Below are positions 31,320 to 39,026 of a stretch of DNA of 44,633 nucleotides, piece by piece (within the stretch, counting starts at the first letter, position 1; every line of letters starts with the position of its first letter). This DNA is from a virus. The notes under the pieces were generated by a model. The model was not told where the DNA came from. It was given only the letters and a program-made list of their open reading frames with translations, and ran no database searches. The translations under genes and the position numbers were made by a program. The stretch spans positions 1 to 44,633 of the IMG/VR virus record IMGVR_UViG_3300035670_000410; one strand, written 5' to 3'.

Positions 31320-33236
31320 TTAGCCTTTAATATCCACAACCTCACAAGCATCACTCGTACAAGCAAACGTCTGACTAGACTCAGTATTATCCTCCAACTC
31401 GTAATCACTCAACTTAGCCCAATCAATACTCTTAGGAGACTCCTTTACAAGAGACTCATACTCTTCCTTACTGATCGACTCGTAAGGAGCCTGACGATAC
31501 GTATGATCGCTCTTAGGCAAGAAGGAGATACCACTCACCTCGTCAAAATGATCCCACACCCACGAGCCTACACGCATCCACTCATCCTCAGCAACACTCA
31601 CCGTAATACTAGGCTTATGCTCACACCAATTCTCCTGATAACACAACCAGAGTTCCAAATGCTCAATCGCAGTAAGATCCTGCTTATACATTGTAGGAGA
31701 CTTCTGCGGGAACGAGAACACCATCATATTATCCGGGTTCATAACATCCGGCTCGTGAGGAATACCAGAATCCATAAGGAATTGTGTCAACGGGTCCTTA
31801 ACATCACCGCGCACACGGCGAATATAATACTCAGAATAGCGAGGATGAATGCCGGAAGCGGAGTCTACCAACTGAGAGACAGTACCGCTAGGCTTGACAC
31901 AAGTAATGGCAGTAGACTGAGGAATACCAATCTGCTTAGCATACTTCGCATTAGTCATCACCGCCTCTTGACGCAACTCTCGTAGATTAGAAGCCAACTG
32001 GTAAACACCCTTGCCTACCATACTCTTGTTATCGAAGATTCCCGTGAGCGACACGCCGAGCAGACGCTCCTCCTCCGTGTTCTGCTTCCACACCTTACGC
32101 AAATACTTGAAATCCGTAAGAGTCGCTTGGAACGTCCCAAGAATTGTAGCCAACCGTACCTTACGCTTAAGTGAATCTGGATCATCTTCAGCACGAACCA
32201 CAACCTCAGTAAGATTACAAAACTGGTGCGGGCGTAGAATAATCTCAGAGCATGGATTAGTGCCAAACGCAAATGAGTAGTCCCTCCGTCCATTCTTAGC
32301 GGCCTGCTTCTGCGCAGCCTCACGATTAAAGATACCCCGCTCGCCACTCTTGGACTGGTAGAGGCTTAGCCATTCCTCCATGAACGCATCCATACCCGGC
32401 GTGTCAGTATACGCAACGGAATTATTTGCAAGTGCACGTTGAGGGTTGTCGGTCCACCACTCACCGCTTTTAGCATTCCGCATTCGACCATCTGATAGGT
32501 TGCTAAGCGAGATAAGGGCTGAACGCCTAACCCCACCAACCACGACCACTTCAGCAATCTTACATACAATATCATGACACTCCACCGCGTACAACTTACG
32601 CCCAGCAGCATTTTGAAACACGCTAGTCACAAACTTAAACAAGTCTTCCAATGGTTCGGGTCCACTAGCACGACCACCAAACGTCTTAAGCCGACTACCT
32701 GCGGGACGCACAGCGCTCATGTCCCATTGTGGGATTTGCCCACTATAAAGCATAGCGATCAACTCTCGCAGAGCCTTAGCCCAACCACCCTTAGAATCAC
32801 CAACCTTAATGATCGTATCACTCTTCTCAAAATGCTCATTCACTACGGGCAACTGGTTAATCTCGTCACGCTCCACAGAGAAGCCAACACCTACACCATT
32901 CATAAGAATGTATAGAATCTCATCAAAGCAACGCTGATGATTGACAGGAGTATACGAACAATTATATCCAGCCACGTTCTCTCTGGCGAGGGCTGGTCCA
33001 GCCGTCATGAGCGCTCGCATACTAGGCATAACCTCTAGGTGAATGATAGCATCAAGCAACTCTGCCTTCAGCACAGCATCCATCTTATAATTATGCTTCT
33101 CACGAAGTGTGCACTCCATGAACTCAACATAACGATTAACCGTTTCCGGCCAATATTCTCGCCGCTTCTCCTCGTCCAACCAGCGAGCGTAACGAGACGT
33201 TGCGATAAACGTCTGATAATCAGTTGGTAGGCTCAT
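31320..33236 (-). CDS. nrdJ: Class II (B12-dependent) ribonucleotide reductase
   Basis: The 638-residue enzyme makes deoxyribonucleotides using adenosylcobalamin. The monomeric RTPR-type cysteines are in place: NCSYTPV near residue 95, NPCSEI with FCNLTEV where the two cysteines are 11 apart (as C408/C419 in the Lactobacillus enzyme), and a C-terminal C-T-S-D-A-C pair five apart (as C731/C736). PSGTVSQLVDSASGIHPRYS is the phosphate-loop region. It is shorter than the Lactobacillus protein, as phage versions often are. A GGAGAGAG site precedes ATG 33236. It is the last gene of the leftward arm and feeds phage DNA synthesis together with the dUTPase. Confidence 0.93.
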   Translation of the reverse strand: MSLPTDYQTFIATSRYARWLDEEKRREYWPETVNRYVEFMECTLREKHNYKMDAVLKAELLDAIIHLEVMPSMRALMTAGPALARENVAGYNCSYTPVNHQRCFDEILYILMNGVGVGFSVERDEINQLPVVNEHFEKSDTIIKVGDSKGGWAKALRELIAMLYSGQIPQWDMSAVRPAGSRLKTFGGRASGPEPLEDLFKFVTSVFQNAAGRKLYAVECHDIVCKIAEVVVVGGVRRSALISLSNLSDGRMRNAKSGEWWTDNPQRALANNSVAYTDTPGMDAFMEEWLSLYQSKSGERGIFNREAAQKQAAKNGRRDYSFAFGTNPCSEIILRPHQFCNLTEVVVRAEDDPDSLKRKVRLATILGTFQATLTDFKYLRKVWKQNTEEERLLGVSLTGIFDNKSMVGKGVYQLASNLRELRQEAVMTNAKYAKQIGIPQSTAITCVKPSGTVSQLVDSASGIHPRYSEYYIRRVRGDVKDPLTQFLMDSGIPHEPDVMNPDNMMVFSFPQKSPTMYKQDLTAIEHLELWLCYQENWCEHKPSITVSVAEDEWMRVGSWVWDHFDEVSGISFLPKSDHTYRQAPYESISKEEYESLVKESPKSIDWAKLSDYELEDNTESSQTFACTSDACEVVDIKG

Positions 33237-33245
33237 ACTCTCTCC

Positions 33246-33959
33246 TTATTTCCAGATTTTAATGCTTCTAACGTGCTCTTTATAACGATTGAGACTATAC
33301 TTCATCATACGATCCCAAGCAGTATTCAGAGACTCGCTAATTTTATAGTGTGTTTTATGATCCCAGTTTTCACGCTTAAAAGGAATCATTTGTACCACAG
33401 GGGTACCACAATCAATAACCCCAAACCAATCTCGCTTAATAAGAAATGGAAAATTAATAACCCGTGGATGTTTATCCGTATCTACAATAGCGGGAAGCGT
33501 ATAAAAAGGGGTATCTCCCCGCCAAAATGGATGAGTAAATAATGTAGAGTAACCCTTAGGCGTTTTTACAATCCAATTATGCTGAAACTTATATAATTGT
33601 GGTTGCCAAATAGAAAAATCAATTGGGAATTTTGAAACTTGTGCAAGACTATGCGTCCCAATCATAGGCATAAGATTAGTAGGCCAAGACATAACATGTT
33701 CGCCTGTATCGTCTGATAAATGAACATTAATATCTGTTTGGCATGGAAGAATATAACCAGCCGTTAACATATCAAACACAGGCATACACGCTCTTACTGT
33801 TAGATTTGCTAGGCCCTCTGAACCAAACGTATTAGGCTTGTCATATGCCCAACGCTCCTGCTGTTTATACCAGTCTGGTAAAAACTCTGCCGCTGGAAGC
33901 GGAGGATCAAATACTTTTGCACCATAATCATCAGTAGGTATAAACTCAATTGTTGGCAT
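33246..33959 (-). CDS. Conserved phage protein of unknown function (237 aa)
   Basis: It starts MPTIEFIPTDDYGAKVFDPP behind AAGGAGG. Recognisable elements are PDWYK, a CMPVFDMLTAGYILPCQTD stretch, TPKGYSTLFTHPFWR, VDTDKHPRVINFPF and the closing GTPVVQMIPFKRENW. I have seen this pattern in many marine and freshwater phages (I associate it with DUF6065, unverified). No catalytic motif is obvious, and no function should be assigned. Starts upstream of 33959 would enter the tRNA gene. Its codon use is more A/T-rich than the neighbouring reductase. Confidence 0.75.
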   Translation of the reverse strand: MPTIEFIPTDDYGAKVFDPPLPAAEFLPDWYKQQERWAYDKPNTFGSEGLANLTVRACMPVFDMLTAGYILPCQTDINVHLSDDTGEHVMSWPTNLMPMIGTHSLAQVSKFPIDFSIWQPQLYKFQHNWIVKTPKGYSTLFTHPFWRGDTPFYTLPAIVDTDKHPRVINFPFLIKRDWFGVIDCGTPVVQMIPFKRENWDHKTHYKISESLNTAWDRMMKYSLNRYKEHVRSIKIWK

Positions 33960-33980
33960 AAACACCTCCTTTATTAAAAA

Positions 33981-34062
33981 TAGGGCCGGAGGGGATCGAA
34001 CCCTCACGCCCGTAGGCAACGAATTTTAAGTCCGTCGTGTCTGCCAATTCCACCACGGCCCC
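33981..34062 (-). tRNA. tRNA-Leu (anticodon TAA)
   Basis: The 82-base class II cloverleaf has acceptor GGGGCCG with CGGCCCT (one G-T pair), anticodon stem ACGGA/TTCGT around CTTAAAA (anticodon TAA), a long variable arm, and T-arm GAGGGTTCGATCCCCTC. Discriminator A, no CCA. It lies between the metallophosphoesterase and the 33246 gene, and reads TTA and, by wobble, TTG. Confidence 0.93.
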
Positions 34063-34066
34063 ATTA

Positions 34067-34834
34067 TTACTTACTACGCGCAACGATCTTAATGCCACGA
34101 GCACCATACGAAACCATATCCGGCTTACCATTCGTGATAAACCAGTAACCATTACACCAACTAGGATACGTCGTAGTGCCCTGCAAGTATTCCGTCTGAG
34201 GAATGTTAAAGAAACCACCCAACTCGCCAACAATAAACGAACCACTAGGATCCCAACCCATAGCACAATGATGCGTATGTGCAGTAAGCACATGACACTT
34301 CTTAACCTCTGCAATAGCAAGAGGATTATTCAAAGGGCTTTTAGAGTACGAGTCTGGGTGAGCAATAAAATAACGTTCCTTATTGCTCGTGATATAACAA
34401 TGATCCAGATTGCTGAAACGCAACTTGCATCCGTGACGCGGAACATCCTTAAACACTTCGGTCATACTATCCACAAAAGACTCACGATACTCCGCAGCCT
34501 TAGTATACCGATAATCATGATTACCACGCAAGAACACAATGTTACTAAAGTTAGCACAAAGAATCTCCATCAGGCTCTTAGCCTCCGCAACCTCCTTCTC
34601 AATACCAGCACTCTTCTGCTTAGGATAATACGCGCTCAGCGAATCACCATTCAAGAAGTCGCCAGCGATGAGAAGATTCTTATAATCAGCAGCCTCGCTA
34701 AGAAACTCGTTAACAAGATCAGCATCATACAATGGTACGTGCCAGTCAGCCGTCACAGCCCAATCACCCTTTAACTCAAAGGGACGATCAAGCCCGAACT
34801 CAAACCTACTTTTATTCTTGGTATCAACCCGCAT
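34067..34834 (-). CDS. Calcineurin-like metallophosphoesterase
   Basis: The 255-residue protein carries the full set of metal ligands of the family: D-W-H (D-x-H, about residue 30), G-D-F-L-N-G-D (about residue 58), GNHD (about residue 105), an isolated H in IAHPDSY, and AHTHH near the C-terminus. Such phage enzymes hydrolyse phosphodiesters or phosphomonoesters; some act in DNA repair (SbcD/Mre11-like) and others on nucleotides, and the sequence does not decide which. The start at 34834 has GGAGAG eight bases upstream. It overlaps the sigma region-4-like gene by 11 bases. Confidence 0.85.
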   Translation of the reverse strand: MRVDTKNKSRFEFGLDRPFELKGDWAVTADWHVPLYDADLVNEFLSEAADYKNLLIAGDFLNGDSLSAYYPKQKSAGIEKEVAEAKSLMEILCANFSNIVFLRGNHDYRYTKAAEYRESFVDSMTEVFKDVPRHGCKLRFSNLDHCYITSNKERYFIAHPDSYSKSPLNNPLAIAEVKKCHVLTAHTHHCAMGWDPSGSFIVGELGGFFNIPQTEYLQGTTTYPSWCNGYWFITNGKPDMVSYGARGIKIVARSK

Positions 34835-35120
34835 CAAGAAACTCTCCATTCATAATATTAGTCAAAGCGTCAAGCGCATCGTTAAGACGATAATTAATCA
34901 TCCGAGTGCTGACACCATCATTAAGTGCCTGATCTTGAATAGGCATACCGTTCACAAACACATTCACAATCGTATAATATAATACAGAGTTCTGCTTTTG
35001 TAATTCTTTTAACGCATATACAATATCAAGATAATAATCTGAGAATGTAGAATCCGGGTGCTGTTGCAGGCTATAATAGTTCCTCAGCAGATTCTCCACT
35101 ATCTCCTTCTCGTACACCAT
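34824..35120 (-). CDS. Sigma-70 region 4-like protein (98 aa)
   Basis: Residues 35-95 have the layout of sigma region 4: a helix ALKELQKQNSVLYYTIVN, then the helix-turn-helix IQDQALNDGVSTRMINYRL and a last helix NDALDALTNIM. In sigma-70 proteins this part binds the -35 element. The ATG at 35120 lies inside the end of the region-2-like gene, in a different frame, with GAGGAG seven bases upstream, so it has its own translation start. The 50-base overlap with the upstream gene suggests the two are made together. An ordinary HTH regulator is the alternative. Confidence 0.65.
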   Translation of the reverse strand: MVYEKEIVENLLRNYYSLQQHPDSTFSDYYLDIVYALKELQKQNSVLYYTIVNVFVNGMPIQDQALNDGVSTRMINYRLNDALDALTNIMNGEFLDAG

Positions 35121-35406
35121 CTAGAATCTCCTCATAACTTACTGAATGATTATGCCGTAACCGCTTAGTGAACCGGACCCAATCCTTCATACGATTATAA
35201 ACAATCCTACTTACTAGTTTAACATCCTCGTTCGTTTGTTTTTGTCTTAGATTCCATACTTTGCGTCTCGTATCAGGAGAGCATAACCATAGTGAGATCA
35301 TGCCCTCCTGATAGAGATCATCATACTCTGCTGCTTTACGGAATGTATAAGCGGCGGAGTGGATAGCGCCTTTATACTCCCCGATAAACTCTTCGGGGCC
35401 CCACAT
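35071..35406 (-). CDS. Sigma-70 region 2-like protein (111 aa)
   Basis: Residues 10-40 (IHSAAYTFRKAAEYDDLYQE, then G-M-I-S-L-W) match sigma region 2.1-2.2, which binds the beta-prime clamp. TNEDVKLVSRIVYNRMKDWV (residues about 58-77) corresponds to the region 2.3-2.4 helix that melts and reads the -10 element. The protein ends soon after with an acidic tail, without regions 3 and 4, which appear to be supplied by the overlapping gene downstream. Start ATG 35406 overlaps the SSB stop as TGATG. It is likely to direct host RNA polymerase to phage promoters. Confidence 0.72.
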   Translation of the reverse strand: MWGPEEFIGEYKGAIHSAAYTFRKAAEYDDLYQEGMISLWLCSPDTRRKVWNLRQKQTNEDVKLVSRIVYNRMKDWVRFTKRLRHNHSVSYEEILDGVREGDSGESAEELL

Positions 35407-35762
35407 CAGAACGGAAAATCATCCCCGGTGACGGCCTCAGCAACAGCAGGAGAAGCCGTCGTAGTAGGAGCAGAAACCGTGGTGTCACCAGCGACACGCA
35501 CAACCGTAATAGCGGACAGGTTATGATACGTGACCTGCTCACCCGCCTTGTTCTGCCCAACACTAGACGAATACTTACCGTCACACACGAGGAAGTCGCC
35601 CTTGTTTACAGGAATGCTAGCCTTCTCAGGCCAGATCGTGACACTAAAGTTCTTGTTAGAACCAATAGCCCGGATCACTACATCACGAACCTCCTTACCG
35701 CCAGCCTGACGGGTACGAGGATCAAACTGCACGATACCAGCAACGGTCACATACTCACTCAT
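35406..35762 (-). CDS. ssb: Single-stranded DNA-binding protein
   Basis: A 118-residue protein with a compact OB-fold domain (YVTVAGIVQFDPRTRQAGGK, FSVTIWPEKASIPVNKGDFL), a low-complexity T/A/S/P linker, and the diagnostic acidic C-terminal tip DDFPF, which in bacterial SSBs recruits partner proteins. It coats single-stranded DNA at phage forks. The second of two tandem ATGs (35762) has the better spacing (7) to AAGGAG. It sits in the replication operon between the nuclease and sigma-like genes. Confidence 0.88.
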   Translation of the reverse strand: MSEYVTVAGIVQFDPRTRQAGGKEVRDVVIRAIGSNKNFSVTIWPEKASIPVNKGDFLVCDGKYSSSVGQNKAGEQVTYHNLSAITVVRVAGDTTVSAPTTTASPAVAEAVTGDDFPF

Positions 35763-36084
35763 CATTAGTCTCCTTGTCTGTATACGCATCCCACATTTTG
35801 AGGAATGTCTTGTACGGTACAACTACGAACCTTCTACCAGTTTTGGCTTCTCTTAGAAACAACGCCCATTCTTGCTTGCGAGCATTATGCTGCGCTTGTT
35901 TGAGGTCTGCGTCTTTCAATGAGAGGCGCTTCTGATACTTACATTCTGGTGCGAACTCTATAGGAAGATCGGTTACGTCTGGTACATCAAAACCACGAGG
36001 ACCAGTACGAGTCCCGCCAAGATCACGAGCGACCTCACGCTCCCAATCCTTCCATTGTTTACTCCTGTTCGGAGGCAGGCTCAT
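35755..36084 (-). CDS. PD-(D/E)XK endonuclease, resolvase-like
   Basis: After KQWKDWEREVARDLGGTRTG the protein has D-V-P-D-V-T-D-L, then about 12 residues on E-C-K, the D...ExK metal-binding core. The size (about 109 residues) and helical C-terminus fit phage Holliday-junction resolvase-like nucleases, which debranch DNA before packaging. Several start codons (GTG 36105, ATG 36093, ATG 36084) lie close together without a clear ribosome site, all inside the end of the upstream gene; 36084 is a choice. Substrate is inferred. Confidence 0.72.
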   Translation of the reverse strand: MSLPPNRSKQWKDWEREVARDLGGTRTGPRGFDVPDVTDLPIEFAPECKYQKRLSLKDADLKQAQHNARKQEWALFLREAKTGRRFVVVPYKTFLKMWDAYTDKETNDE

Positions 36085-36400
36085 CCTGCTCATCCCCCGG
36101 ATCACGATCCGTAATATAATCTACCGTCTCTTCGACATACTCATCCCACGACTTAAAATTATCGGGAAGAGCAGCGCGAAGAGCAGCAGCATCATCATTG
36201 GCGGCGATCACGGTGATAGCCTGCTCATCATCAGTCATAAGATAAAACGGACCATCAATAATAGCCCGCACTGTAAGGAACTCTAGCACTCCAGCAACCG
36301 TACGACCCAACTGCTCCTGATCGACATGTGCAAGCAACTCAGTCATGGCGCTATCATACTCTTCTTGCGTCAACTCTACAACATTATCCTCTGTATTCAT
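36059..36400 (-). CDS. Acidic hypothetical protein (113 aa)
   Basis: It starts MNTEDNVVELTQEEYDSAMT behind TAAGGAGGTGAAGT and ends in a D/E/P-rich tail (DPGDEQDEPASEQE). The helical middle has no recognised motif. It lies between the primase-helicase and a nuclease and overlaps the latter. An accessory replication role is possible only by position. Confidence 0.7.
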   Translation of the reverse strand: MNTEDNVVELTQEEYDSAMTELLAHVDQEQLGRTVAGVLEFLTVRAIIDGPFYLMTDDEQAITVIAANDDAAALRAALPDNFKSWDEYVEETVDYITDRDPGDEQDEPASEQE

Positions 36401-36411
36401 ACTTCACCTCC

Positions 36412-37692
36412 TTAGAATGCGTCGCTTGATACCATCAGTTCAACCTGCCCATCTATTGTATCACAGATCTCCACCTTTGTCAAGCCTCCGGCTTGTGTTC
36501 TGCGACTCTTAAAATGAACAAGGTTAAACTTGTTAGGGCCAGTCTTACGAGCCTCAATACCACAATCTACAGCAGCACCAATGTCTGAAGAGCCACGAGT
36601 GCGCACATACGAACTAGTAGAATCAGACTTGTTAGTGTGGTGTAGTAGGATCACGGCTGCACCAGTCTCACGACAAAGAGCGTTGATACTGTCGTTGAAT
36701 AGGCTTGCCATCTCGCCAGCATTATTCTCATCCTTGGTGTGGAATCGGGTAAGACTGTCAAGTACGATCATGGTAGGCTCGTAGGTGATCGCTTCGTCTA
36801 GCAACTTATCAAAGTTACGATCAAGACGTACGCCCTGACGATGCAAGTAACGCAGGTTATCAAAATTATTTACTCCGAGTTGTCGGAGCCTATGGTAGAC
36901 TACATCATGCGGGTTCTCCTCGTCAATATACAAGACTTTACCATGATTGGTAACTTCGTGTCCGATCCATTCGTTACGATTGTCAGACATCGCTACGGCT
37001 AGGCTAAGGCTGATCCAAGACTTACCAACGTTCGGCTCGCCTACTAGCAGAGTGGTATCTCCACGACAAATAAGACCCTTCACAAGCCACTCGTACTCTG
37101 GGGGTGGGATGCTAAGATCCAGAGCCTTATAGTGAAAGTTACCTGCGAGACTCTTGCTTGTAATATCCCTGAACGTGTCAAGAGTATACGAGTCAAAGAA
37201 CTCGCAAATATCTTTCACATCAGATGGGAGGCTGATACGCCTAGCCTTAGCCCCGAGGATACCACGAAGCCTACCCCAAGCCGTGTCAACAGTAGTCTTT
37301 ACATTATAATCATTATCATTGTCAAGAACTACGAAGACGCGCTCGTACTTGTGTAGTGGTGCAAGAACATCATCGGAGAATGCGTTGAAGCCGGGAAGGC
37401 CATACACGCTCTTTACACCTTCTTGCCACAAGCGCATCGTGTCAGTCTCACCCTCGCACAGCACAGCATAGGATTCTTCTGCTACTTGCTTGGGACGATA
37501 CAGACTAACCTTAGCGCCTTTGGTGAAGCGGAACTCGCGCTGCCCGACCATCTTGCGAGTACGATCACCAGTCTCGTAGGGCAGGCGAATCCACTCCTCG
37601 CTTGTTGACTCTACACCAAACGCTTCAAGAGTCTCACCTGTGATACCACGTTCGTTCTGAAACCAATTCTTATGCGACTCTAGAATCAACAT
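36412..37692 (-). CDS. TOPRIM/AAA primase-helicase-like protein
   Basis: The 426 residues start with a truncated primase part: the TOPRIM motifs LCEGETDTMRLWQ (about residue 78) and VVLDNDND (about residue 120). They continue with a RecA-like ATPase: Walker A GEPNVGKSW (about 217), Walker B MIVLDSLTRF (about 310), and a sensor VILLHHTNKS. No zinc-binding N-terminus is present, so it may lack independent priming and act mainly as a replicative or RepA-type helicase. AGGAGG stands only one base from the ATG at 37692, and the TTG codon next to it is an alternative start. It adjoins the SSB/sigma cluster. Confidence 0.85.
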   Translation of the reverse strand: MLILESHKNWFQNERGITGETLEAFGVESTSEEWIRLPYETGDRTRKMVGQREFRFTKGAKVSLYRPKQVAEESYAVLCEGETDTMRLWQEGVKSVYGLPGFNAFSDDVLAPLHKYERVFVVLDNDNDYNVKTTVDTAWGRLRGILGAKARRISLPSDVKDICEFFDSYTLDTFRDITSKSLAGNFHYKALDLSIPPPEYEWLVKGLICRGDTTLLVGEPNVGKSWISLSLAVAMSDNRNEWIGHEVTNHGKVLYIDEENPHDVVYHRLRQLGVNNFDNLRYLHRQGVRLDRNFDKLLDEAITYEPTMIVLDSLTRFHTKDENNAGEMASLFNDSINALCRETGAAVILLHHTNKSDSTSSYVRTRGSSDIGAAVDCGIEARKTGPNKFNLVHFKSRRTQAGGLTKVEICDTIDGQVELMVSSDAF

Positions 37693-37697
37693 TCCTC

Positions 37698-38444
37698 CTA
37701 TCGGACGACGCGAATAAAGACTTGTACCTGACGCTTGTTACGAGTGCGGCGCATAACCTGCCCGCCGTCACTATCATTACCCTGACTCGTGTTACCTTCG
37801 ATACACTTAAAATCACCCTTACTATTAGGCTTTGTCTCAACGATACCAACATGATCGCTGATACCATCCCCCTGCCAGTCGAACATAGCAATGTCTCCGG
37901 GCTCTACCGTGTTAACAGGAACAACGACGAGTCCGTTGCGCTGTGATCGCGCATCATTTACCATGAACGGACAGTATGCCCAACGCGCCTTCTTCGGATC
38001 AAAAGACTGACTGCCCGCCTTCGTGTAACACCAAGTAACAAACATTGCACACCACGGGCCACGCAAACCATACCAGTCGGAGAACATAACCTTGTTAGAG
38101 TTCGGAGGCGACTCCTTAGTTCCAAGCCACTTCACCGACTCTGCAAGCGCCTTCTCACGCATCGGCTTATGCGAAACCTTACGCTTCTCAGCGCGACGCC
38201 GCATAAGCGCACTAGGCTTCTTCTTACGAGTAAGATAATCATGAAGCGCCTGACCATACGTCTGCGTACATTGCCGCTCAGGGTATCCGAGCATCCACTT
38301 AGCCTGCTTAGCAGCAGCCGCAGTAGTAGGACCAAAGATACCATCAACCTTACCAACCCAAGCGCCATACGACTGAAGCGCCTTCTGTGCCTTCTTAACA
38401 TCCTCGCCACGCATATACGGGCTAGTCAACTTTAGGATTCTCAC
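37698..38444 (-). CDS. Endolysin: peptidoglycan-binding plus CHAP domain
   Basis: The N-terminal part (residues 1-70) is a PG_binding_1 repeat (EDVKKAQKALQSYGAWVGKV, DGIFGPTT). A basic linker follows. The C-terminal part (about 95-248) is a CHAP amidase/endopeptidase: the catalytic Cys in GPWCAMFVTWCY, His in ISDHVGIVET, and a later E-G-N-T-S-Q-G-N. It cuts the host cell wall at lysis once holins open the membrane. The start GTG at 38444 has AAGGAG six bases upstream and overlaps the previous stop as GTGA. It is unusual in lying among replication genes, far from the holins. Confidence 0.9.
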   Translation of the reverse strand: MRILKLTSPYMRGEDVKKAQKALQSYGAWVGKVDGIFGPTTAAAAKQAKWMLGYPERQCTQTYGQALHDYLTRKKKPSALMRRRAEKRKVSHKPMREKALAESVKWLGTKESPPNSNKVMFSDWYGLRGPWCAMFVTWCYTKAGSQSFDPKKARWAYCPFMVNDARSQRNGLVVVPVNTVEPGDIAMFDWQGDGISDHVGIVETKPNSKGDFKCIEGNTSQGNDSDGGQVMRRTRNKRQVQVFIRVVR

Positions 38445-38677
38445 ACCCAACTCCTTTGCTCTTTAATAGTCTTCTGCTCTTCAATATAAATCAACCTATC
38501 AATATACCACTTAGCCTTTAGCAGATCCTCCATTCCATTCTTGTAACGATAACGGGCTACATATTTTAGCACATTACCCTGATGATAGTCAAGTCCCAAG
38601 CCCTCAATGGCTGTAATAACTTCCATCTCTCCCTGCGTGTAATGCGCAGGACTGTTTACAGGATCATCAATCGCCAT
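38441..38677 (-). CDS. DUF3310 protein (nucleotide kinase-like annotation)
   Basis: The 78 residues include D-P-V-N-S-P-A-H-Y, E-V-I-x-A-I-E-G-L-G, the Q-G-N-V-L-K-Y-V-A-R-Y-R-Y-K-N-G core and a helix LLKAKWYIDRLIYIEEQ: the DUF3310 (SaV-like) signature, common in phages of many hosts. Biochemistry is not settled. The ATG at 38677 is correct by homology; the ORF could extend to 38800 but that part overlaps the HNH gene. Confidence 0.85.
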   Translation of the reverse strand: MAIDDPVNSPAHYTQGEMEVITAIEGLGLDYHQGNVLKYVARYRYKNGMEDLLKAKWYIDRLIYIEEQKTIKEQRSWV

Positions 38678-39026
38678 AATGAATCTTCCTATGACACGGA
38701 CGACACACGGGAACACACTTCTCAATCTCTCTACGAAGAGAATCTGAAGAACGATTATACACAGCCTTCGACACGTTAAGATCCTTAGACTTAGGATCAA
38801 GGTGGTGAAGGTCGATCAGCGAGGGATGCAGGATCTTCCCACAACAATGACAAGGCTTATACTTAGCCTCTGCGACAATACCCTTGTTGATAATCGTGCG
38901 AGTGTTTGTCTTGTCAATACGACATTGGCGGCACAGGCTCTCGTGTGTGCCACGCTTCTTCTGGAAATAAAAATCGTTTACTGACTTAACTTCTTTGCAA
39001 TGCGAACATGTCTTATACTCAATCAC
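38667..39026 (-). CDS. HNH homing-type endonuclease, downstream of polymerase C-half
   Basis: Residues 5-35 have a zinc finger (C-S-H-C-K-E and C-R-Q-C). The HNH core is CHCCGKIL, DLHHLDPKSK, then CVPVCRPCHRKIH, with two more CxxC pairs. The start GTG at 39026 has AAGGAG eight bases upstream and overlaps the polymerase stop; it is preferred over the ORF start at 39080. HNH enzymes of this kind are typical free-standing homing endonucleases that spread by cutting related phage genomes. Together with the HNH gene at 39755-40033 it flanks the C-terminal polymerase piece. Confidence 0.85.
   Translation of the reverse strand: MIEYKTCSHCKEVKSVNDFYFQKKRGTHESLCRQCRIDKTNTRTIINKGIVAEAKYKPCHCCGKILHPSLIDLHHLDPKSKDLNVSKAVYNRSSDSLRREIEKCVPVCRPCHRKIHYGD

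Noticed and set aside
35071-35120. Programmed frameshift joining the two sigma-like ORFs
   Set aside because: No slippery heptamer was evident in the overlap, and the second ORF has its own ATG with GAGGAG. A fusion remains possible but is not supported by the sequence.
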